NCBI RefSeq assembly: GCF_036287215.1
Contig: NZ_CP142860.1
Span: forward strand, 3,100,001 to 3,164,000
Source: Caproiciproducens sp. CPB-2
GTDB taxonomy: Bacteria; Bacillota; Clostridia; Oscillospirales; Acutalibacteraceae
Reading direction: 5' to 3'
DNA length: 64,000 nt
Shown here in pieces: positions 59,402 to 64,000 of this stretch. The first letter of the stretch is position 1. Each line of letters opens with the position of its first letter. The notes under the pieces are model-generated. The model had not been told where the DNA came from. It was given only the letters and a program-made list of their open reading frames with translations, and ran no database searches. A program made the translations under genes and the position numbers.

Positions 59402-60613
59402 TCACAGGAACGACGGGTATTCCCCGTCGTGGACAATCCTGCGGTATTTTTCCGGGTCCGTGTCCCCCTCGGTGGAAAACAGCAGCACCCGTGAATTTTC
59501 ATCCAGCCCGAGGGCCTTCCGAAGATCCTTCAGCGTCTCGCGCTCCATAGCCGCGCAAAGCAGGCCCATGGTCACCGCGCCGGATTCCCCCGAAATCACC
59601 TGGGAGTCCCCCCTGAGCGGCGCGCCCAGAGTGCGCATCCCCTTCGCCGTGATTTCATCGGAGCAGGAAACGAAATAAGCGCTGTGGTTTTTCAGGATAT
59701 CCCAGCCAATGGTGTTGGGTTCGCCGCAGGCGAGCCCCGCCATGATGGTCTTCATGTCCCCCCGGACAGCGCGGATCTGTCCGTCGCCCACGGCGGCGGA
59801 GCGGTAAATGCAGTCGGCGGCGTCCGGCTCCACAATCACCGTAACCGGGCAATGCCCCGGAAACAGGTTTGCAAAATATCCCTGCACGGCGGCGGCAAGG
59901 GACCCCACCCCGGCCTGAATGAAAATGTGGGTCGGGCGTTCCACACCGAACCCTTTCAGCTGCGCGTCCGCTTCCGAAGCCATGGTGCCGTACCCCTGCA
60001 TAATCCAAGTCGGAATTTCCTCGTAGCCTTCCCACGCGGTGTCCTGAATTACCACGCTGTTCGGCGTCTTTGCGCTCTGCGCGGCCGCGATGCGGACGCA
60101 TTCGTCGTAGTTCGCGTCCTCTATCGTCGCCGCGGCGCCCTCTTTCCGGATGTTTTCCAGCCGGACCGGAGAGGACCCCTTCGGCATAAACACAACCGCC
60201 TTCTGGCCGAGCCGGTTGGCCGACCAGGCCACGCCGCGCCCGTGGTTCCCGTCGGTGGCGGTAAAGAAGGTAAAGCTTCCGAATTCCTCCTTCAGCTTTT
60301 GGGAAATCAGCACCTCATACGGCAGCTCCGAAACATCCTTCTTCAGCCTCTGCGCGATAAACCGCCCTATGGCGTAGGAGCCGCCCAGCACCTTAAAGGC
60401 GTTTAAGCCGAAGCGGCGGGATTCATCCTTGACATAAATTCCGCCCAGTCCAAGCCGCCGGGCCATATGGGTAAGCGGCAAAAGCGGCGTTGGGGCATAC
60501 TGCGGAAAGCTCCTGTGAAAGGCGGCGGCCTTTTCCACATTCTTCAGAGACATGACCTGCAGATAACTGTCGTCCGTTTTGGGAATCCGGTTGGGAACCC
60601 ATCTGATACTCAT
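59402..60613 (-). CDS. dpaL: 2,3-Diaminopropionate ammonia-lyase
   Basis: This PLP fold-type II enzyme (YgeX/DpaL) breaks D- or L-2,3-diaminopropionate into pyruvate and two ammonia. The 403-residue length and the internal Lys motif FGLNAFKVLGGSYA define the family. The ATDGNHGRGVAW phosphate-binding region and the C-terminal SGESGAVTMG segment support it. AGGAGG lies before the ATG. It is first in the ygeX-ygeY operon. The promoter just upstream has a palindrome over its -35 box and a hairpin with a T-rich tail in the leader. Confidence 0.94.
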   Translation of the reverse strand: MSIRWVPNRIPKTDDSYLQVMSLKNVEKAAAFHRSFPQYAPTPLLPLTHMARRLGLGGIYVKDESRRFGLNAFKVLGGSYAIGRFIAQRLKKDVSELPYEVLISQKLKEEFGSFTFFTATDGNHGRGVAWSANRLGQKAVVFMPKGSSPVRLENIRKEGAAATIEDANYDECVRIAAAQSAKTPNSVVIQDTAWEGYEEIPTWIMQGYGTMASEADAQLKGFGVERPTHIFIQAGVGSLAAAVQGYFANLFPGHCPVTVIVEPDAADCIYRSAAVGDGQIRAVRGDMKTIMAGLACGEPNTIGWDILKNHSAYFVSCSDEITAKGMRTLGAPLRGDSQVISGESGAVTMGLLCAAMERETLKDLRKALGLDENSRVLLFSTEGDTDPEKYRRIVHDGEYPSFL

Positions 60614-60632
60614 CTCACTACCTCCTGAAAAG

Positions 60633-60664
60633 CAAAATGCGGCCGCCGTAGCGACCGCATTGCC
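60633..60664 (-). terminator. Hairpin in the ygeX leader, possible attenuator or upstream-operon terminator
   Basis: On the minus strand AATGCGG pairs with CCGCATT (60662-60656 and 60644-60638), followed by TTGCTTTT. It lies downstream of the predicted ygeX promoter and upstream of the ygeX start, and also downstream of the sppA-RDD genes. It may serve either role. Confidence 0.5.
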
Positions 60665-60699
60665 GTTGTACTCAAAAAGACCGATGTCTGTATGGCTTT

Positions 60700-60732
60700 A
60701 TTATAAGGCAAAATCCCTGGAATGTCATTCCA
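60700..60732 (-). promoter_or_regulatory. ygeX promoter with overlapping 15-base palindrome
   Basis: On the minus strand ATGACA (60728-60723) and TATAAT (60705-60700) are 17 bases apart. The perfect palindrome TGGAATG-T-CATTCCA (60718-60732) covers the -35 box, the usual place for a repressor. No regulator gene is adjacent. Confidence 0.7.
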
Positions 60733-60763
60733 TTTTGAAAATTTATCACAGAAAGGGGCCGCA

Positions 60764-61414
60764 TCATTCCTGCGGGCCATCGGCTGGGCCGCCGGCACCC
60801 TCCTGCCCGCCGTCCGCGCTCCCGTCGTCGATGGGGTTCCGTTCCGGCGCGGCCGGCGCCTGCTGCGGCGGCACCGGGGCCACGGGCGGCACGGGCTGCC
60901 CGTAATACGGCATATACGCGGGCATGGGCTGATACGCCCGTCTGGGAGGCAGCTGCATGCATTTGCAGACATAAACCACTTTGGTGTCGCAGATCATGTC
61001 GTGCAGACCTCGTTTTTCATTGTTTAATCCCACCAGGATATAGCCGACAAACAGCAGGGACGACAGATACCGCCCGACGGTTTCCCTGTAAAGGACGTTC
61101 AGCAGGGTGAGCGGCCCGCCGTCAACCGAAACGACCCGAAGGTTCATCAGCCGTTTTCCCACGGTAGCGCCCGTCTGATAGGTCAAAATCACAAAATAGG
61201 CGGAAGCGGCCAGATACAGCAGAATGTCCAGCAGGCTGAACCGGAACAGCAGGGGGCCGGTCAGGAAATTGTCCGGGTGACTGAGCCGCACGAAAAACAT
61301 GGGAATCTTCACGATCAGCAGCATCGTTCCCACAAGCAGCAGATCGATGAGGTACGCCGCCAGGCGGACGAAAAATCCGCCGCAGGCCGGGTTGTTATTT
61401 TCCTGTGACTGCAT
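60764..61414 (-). CDS. RDD family membrane protein with Pro-rich tail
   Basis: This 216-residue protein has the RDD-domain start FFVRLAAYLIDLLLVGTMLL (Arg and Asp in the first helix), three hydrophobic helices and a final QTGATVGKRLMNLRVV segment. The last 65 residues are cytosolic or exposed, beginning KCMQLPPRRAYQP and rich in Pro, Gln and Ala. The start overlaps the sppA stop by 20 bases. RDD proteins include transporters, but most are unassigned. Confidence 0.88.
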   Translation of the reverse strand: MQSQENNNPACGGFFVRLAAYLIDLLLVGTMLLIVKIPMFFVRLSHPDNFLTGPLLFRFSLLDILLYLAASAYFVILTYQTGATVGKRLMNLRVVSVDGGPLTLLNVLYRETVGRYLSSLLFVGYILVGLNNEKRGLHDMICDTKVVYVCKCMQLPPRRAYQPMPAYMPYYGQPVPPVAPVPPQQAPAAPERNPIDDGSADGGQEGAGGPADGPQE

Positions 61415-62390
61415 AATACATCGGCACCCCGCTCTCCTGTGATTGTAGGAATTCCTTCACCTTATCCACATCGGTGCTGGTGTAGCTTTTCGCCATGGAA
61501 AACAGGGAGCTCAAAGCAAGCTCGCTGTTTTTCGGTGTGAAGAAAGCCACGTCTTCCCCAAGTTCTTCTTCCATCCGGGACTGCGTATCCTCATAGTTCT
61601 GTATGCCGTCGATCAGCTTGAGGTCAAGCGCCTGCTGCGCCGTATAGATGCGCCCGTCCGCGATCGGCCTGACCGTCTCCGCGCTCATGTTCCGGCCCTG
61701 CGCGACGATCCCCACAAACTGCTCGTAGGATTCGTCCACCAGACTCTGAAAAATCTTCTTCTGCTCCTGTGTCACGTCCACGCCCGGATTACCCATGGAT
61801 TTGTTCGGCCCGCTGGTAAACAGGATGATGTCCACGCCGAGCTTATCCATCAGCCCCTTGTAGTTGGACAGCGACAGAATCACGCCGATGGAACCCGTCC
61901 AGGTGTTCCGGTTCGCATAGATTTTATCCGAAGCCATGGAAACATAGTATCCGCCTGAGCAGGCTTCGTTGGCCATATAGGTCCAGACCGGGCGGCCGGT
62001 GTCCTTTTTGTACTTTAGCAGCCGCTGGTACAGCTCATCCGTTTCGTACACGCTTCCGCCCGGCGTGTTGACGTAGAGCAGGATGCCCCTGTTCTCTCCG
62101 GACTGCTGGTACTGGTCGATCAGGCTGAGCGTCTTTTCATGGTCGTACCCTTCCGTCGGGAACAGAGACGACGAAGAGGACGACTTCATGATCGTGCCGT
62201 CCACCTTGACCACCCCGACAAACGGCTCGAACGGAAGCGTCACCTTTGAGCCGACGGAATCCAGCAGGCTTTCGGCAAGCGCCTTTTTGTTCTGGCTCTC
62301 CGCGGCGTTTTTGACCAGCAAATTGGCGCCGCATACGAAGACGAAGACCAATGCCGCCGCAACCAATCCCGCGATCTGCTTTTTGTTCAT
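61395..62390 (-). CDS. sppA: Signal peptide peptidase SppA (S49 family)
   Basis: This membrane-anchored serine protease degrades signal peptides left in the membrane. The 331-residue protein has an N-terminal transmembrane anchor (IAGLVAAALVFVFVCGANLLV). The S49 domain includes LLYVNTPGGSVYETDELY and ANEACSGGYYVSMASDKIYAN, with the catalytic Ser in ACSGGYY, and NTWTGSIGVI. The Lys of the Ser/Lys dyad should follow in this short bacterial form but was not located with certainty. The ATG at 62390 follows AAAGGAG. It is coupled to the RDD gene. Confidence 0.92.
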   Translation of the reverse strand: MNKKQIAGLVAAALVFVFVCGANLLVKNAAESQNKKALAESLLDSVGSKVTLPFEPFVGVVKVDGTIMKSSSSSSLFPTEGYDHEKTLSLIDQYQQSGENRGILLYVNTPGGSVYETDELYQRLLKYKKDTGRPVWTYMANEACSGGYYVSMASDKIYANRNTWTGSIGVILSLSNYKGLMDKLGVDIILFTSGPNKSMGNPGVDVTQEQKKIFQSLVDESYEQFVGIVAQGRNMSAETVRPIADGRIYTAQQALDLKLIDGIQNYEDTQSRMEEELGEDVAFFTPKNSELALSSLFSMAKSYTSTDVDKVKEFLQSQESGVPMYYAVTGK

Positions 62391-62530
62391 TTTCCCTTTC
62401 TCCTTTTCTCCGCTTTGCGGAGCCCTCGATTTCAATGATTCTCCAAACTGTACTAATCAGTTAATACAATTGATTGTATGCTCCCCCCGCATATTTGTCA
62501 AGTATTTCCCCCTAACATCCTTTAAATGGT

Positions 62531-62575
62531 AAAAACAGCAGCCCCGCCGACAACGGAACCGCTGCTTATAGTATA
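62531..62575 (-). terminator. Terminator of the tandem sugar-binding protein gene
   Basis: On the minus strand AGCAGC...GCTGCT (about 62563-62534) with inner GC pairing is followed by a T-run. It follows the stop codon by about 20 bases. Confidence 0.75.
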
Positions 62576-62593
62576 TTCCCGGAAAGACCGGTT

Positions 62594-64000
62594 TCAGTAC
62601 TTCCTGCTCTGAATGGTTTCCTCCGTATTTTCTTTGGTAAAGACCTTTTCGTCGGTAATGATCCGCAGGGGAAGCTCCTTGCCGGACATCAGGTCGGTAA
62701 TCGCTTTCATCAGCTGCGGGCCGAGCAGGGGGTTGCACTCCACCACGCAGTTCATTTTCCCTTTCAGAATGGCGTGCAGCGCGTTCTTTGTACCGTCGAT
62801 GGAAATGATCTTTACGTCCTTTCCGGGAGCGATCCCGTTTTTCTCCAGCGCCTCCGCCGCGCCGAGCGCCATATCGTCATTGTGGGCGTAAACCACGTCG
62901 ATATCCCATTTACGGTTTTTCAGGTATTCCTCCACAATCCGCTTTCCGCCGTCGTAGGTAAAGTCCCCGCTGCGCGAATAAACGATCTGATACCCGGAAT
63001 ATTCCTTTAAAATCTCCTCAAAGCCAACGGTCCGCTCCACGGCGGGCGACGCGCCCACCGTCCCCTGAAGCTCCATAATGCGGACTCCGCCCTTTTTCCC
63101 GCCGGAGGGAACGTTCTGCGCGATCCAGCGCATGGCGCGGCGGCCCTCCTCCACGAAATCGGCCCCGATAAAGGTCAGGAACATGCCGTCGTCCTTCACC
63201 GTGATTTCGCGGTCGGACAAAATCACCGGGATGCCGGCCTCCTTCGCTTCCCGCAGCACCTCGTCCCAGCCGCTGTCGATCACCGGGGAAAGGACGATCA
63301 CGTCCACCTTCATGGCGATAAATTTCCGGAGCGCCTCTATCTGCCGCTGCTGCGACTGGTCGGCGTTCTCATAAAAGAGCTGGATTCCGAATTCCTTTGC
63401 CGCGGACTGGATGGATTCCGTATTGGCAAGGCGCCACGCGCTTTCCGTCCCCACCTGCGCGTAGCCCACGCGGATGGTCTGCGGAGGAGGAATCTGCGGC
63501 TTGTTCAGGTTTTCCTCAAACGCGTCCACGTTTTCTTTCGTCACTTTATGGCTGTGCAGGATTTCCTGCTTCGGCACGCCGGCCACATTCTGAAGGATAT
63601 CCAGGGAAAACCGGATCGCTTCCCGTCCGCCGGTCGGGCAGGTGATGGTCTCGTCGATCATGCCCTTTTTGACCAGCCCGATCCCGTCGTTTTCCCCGGT
63701 GAAGCCGTCCACCCCGATAATCCGGATATTTTTCAGCCCCAGCTTTTCGATGGCGCGGCAGGCGCCTAAGGCCATGTAATCGTTGTGCGCGAAAATGACC
63801 CGCACCCCGTTCAGCTTCTCCCTGTTTGCCAGCAGATAGTCCTCCGTGCTGTCGCGCGATTCGTTCTCAATGGAAATTTTGCGGATGCCGAGCTGGCGGT
63901 ACGGTTTCAGAAAGCTCTGGAAGCCCTCGCTGCGCTCCGCGCTCGTCTGGGAGCCCGTGCTTCCGCAGATTTCCAGCACGCCGCCCGGAATCCCGTCCAG
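62594..64000 (-). CDS. Tandem periplasmic-binding-protein domain protein (YtfQ/RbsB-like), 5' end cut by window edge
   Basis: At least 469 codons are visible, with the start beyond the right edge. The first 150 residues are the C-terminal half of a Peripla_BP_4 domain (FAHNDYMALGACRAIEKLG, IRIIGVDGFTGE, and the end VTKENVDAFEENL). After a short Pro-rich linker (NKPQIPPPQT) a complete second domain follows (IRVGYAQVGTESAWRLANTESIQ, the YtfQ-like start, and later YAHNDDMALGAAEALEKNGI). The two therefore repeat the same fold in one chain. YtfQ-type proteins bind galactofuranose and related sugars. Any signal peptide and the associated ATPase and permease would lie to the right. Confidence 0.85.
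   Translation of the reverse strand: MDGIPGGVLEICGSTGSQTSAERSEGFQSFLKPYRQLGIRKISIENESRDSTEDYLLANREKLNGVRVIFAHNDYMALGACRAIEKLGLKNIRIIGVDGFTGENDGIGLVKKGMIDETITCPTGGREAIRFSLDILQNVAGVPKQEILHSHKVTKENVDAFEENLNKPQIPPPQTIRVGYAQVGTESAWRLANTESIQSAAKEFGIQLFYENADQSQQRQIEALRKFIAMKVDVIVLSPVIDSGWDEVLREAKEAGIPVILSDREITVKDDGMFLTFIGADFVEEGRRAMRWIAQNVPSGGKKGGVRIMELQGTVGASPAVERTVGFEEILKEYSGYQIVYSRSGDFTYDGGKRIVEEYLKNRKWDIDVVYAHNDDMALGAAEALEKNGIAPGKDVKIISIDGTKNALHAILKGKMNCVVECNPLLGPQLMKAITDLMSGKELPLRIITDEKVFTKENTEETIQSRKY

Overview
This 64 kb window looks like a chromosomal stretch of an anaerobic, fairly GC-rich member of the Clostridia, probably Oscillospirales. That assignment is inferred from gene content and not proven: a Na+-translocating decarboxylase subunit, T-box leaders, a SpoVB-like flippase, DUF1385-prmC and DUF5317/HD-GYP modules, and A/G-rich Shine-Dalgarno sites throughout. 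I see no rRNA, tRNA, CRISPR array, insertion sequence or prophage.

Region by region. 1-1.2 kb: a truncated decarboxylase beta subunit and acpP. 1.4-11 kb: aromatic amino acid synthesis. A fused aroE-aroK gene and a minus-strand diguanylate cyclase are followed by a tight operon aroF-tyrA-aroB-aroA-aroC-pheA. Ahead of aroF lie a consensus promoter, a 40-codon leader peptide rich in Tyr, Phe and Trp, and a terminator with an alternative antiterminator pairing. This is a trp-style attenuator and the most striking regulatory element here. Every shikimate step is present except 3-dehydroquinate dehydratase. 11-15.3 kb: prmA with a tiny Cys/His-rich gene, a SpoVB-like flippase, a CmpB-family membrane protein and an HTH/membrane-protein pair. 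15.5-19.6 kb: an ilvB-ilvN-ilvA-ridA operon behind an Ile-type T-box. 19.6-20.6 kb: three small genes.

20.8-29.5 kb: glycerol and dihydroxyacetone use. The locus holds glpK, glpF, a three-part anaerobic glycerol-3-phosphate dehydrogenase (GlpA-like, FAD oxidoreductase, DUF1667), dhaK-dhaL-dhaM and a TetR/DhaS-like regulator. 29.6-34.2 kb: a signalling and orphan region with DUF5317, a membrane HD-GYP phosphodiesterase, an unlisted 25-residue signal-like peptide, an uncharacterised 210-residue protein, a zinc-ribbon membrane protein and a radical-SAM relative that has lost its cluster cysteines. 34.4-46.6 kb: housekeeping genes: ybaK, cysE-cysS behind a Cys T-box, recA-recX-rimO-pgsA, and lipoprotein-RR-HK-DUF1385-prmC.

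46.8-56.4 kb: a sugar locus. An ABC importer with a DUF5107/TPR protein is read leftward. An AraC regulator and a nucleotidyltransferase-NahK-like kinase-SGNH hydrolase operon are read rightward. Both arms carry the same direct repeat, TTGTGCAA-N10-TTGTGCAA, in the promoter region, which defines a candidate AraC regulon. 56.4-64 kb: a leucyl aminopeptidase, the ygeX-ygeY pair (diaminopropionate ammonia-lyase and peptidase-like hydrolase) with a palindrome over the -35 box, sppA-RDD, and a truncated tandem sugar-binding protein at the right edge.

Start codons were chosen from Shine-Dalgarno position and family alignment from memory. No database search was run.
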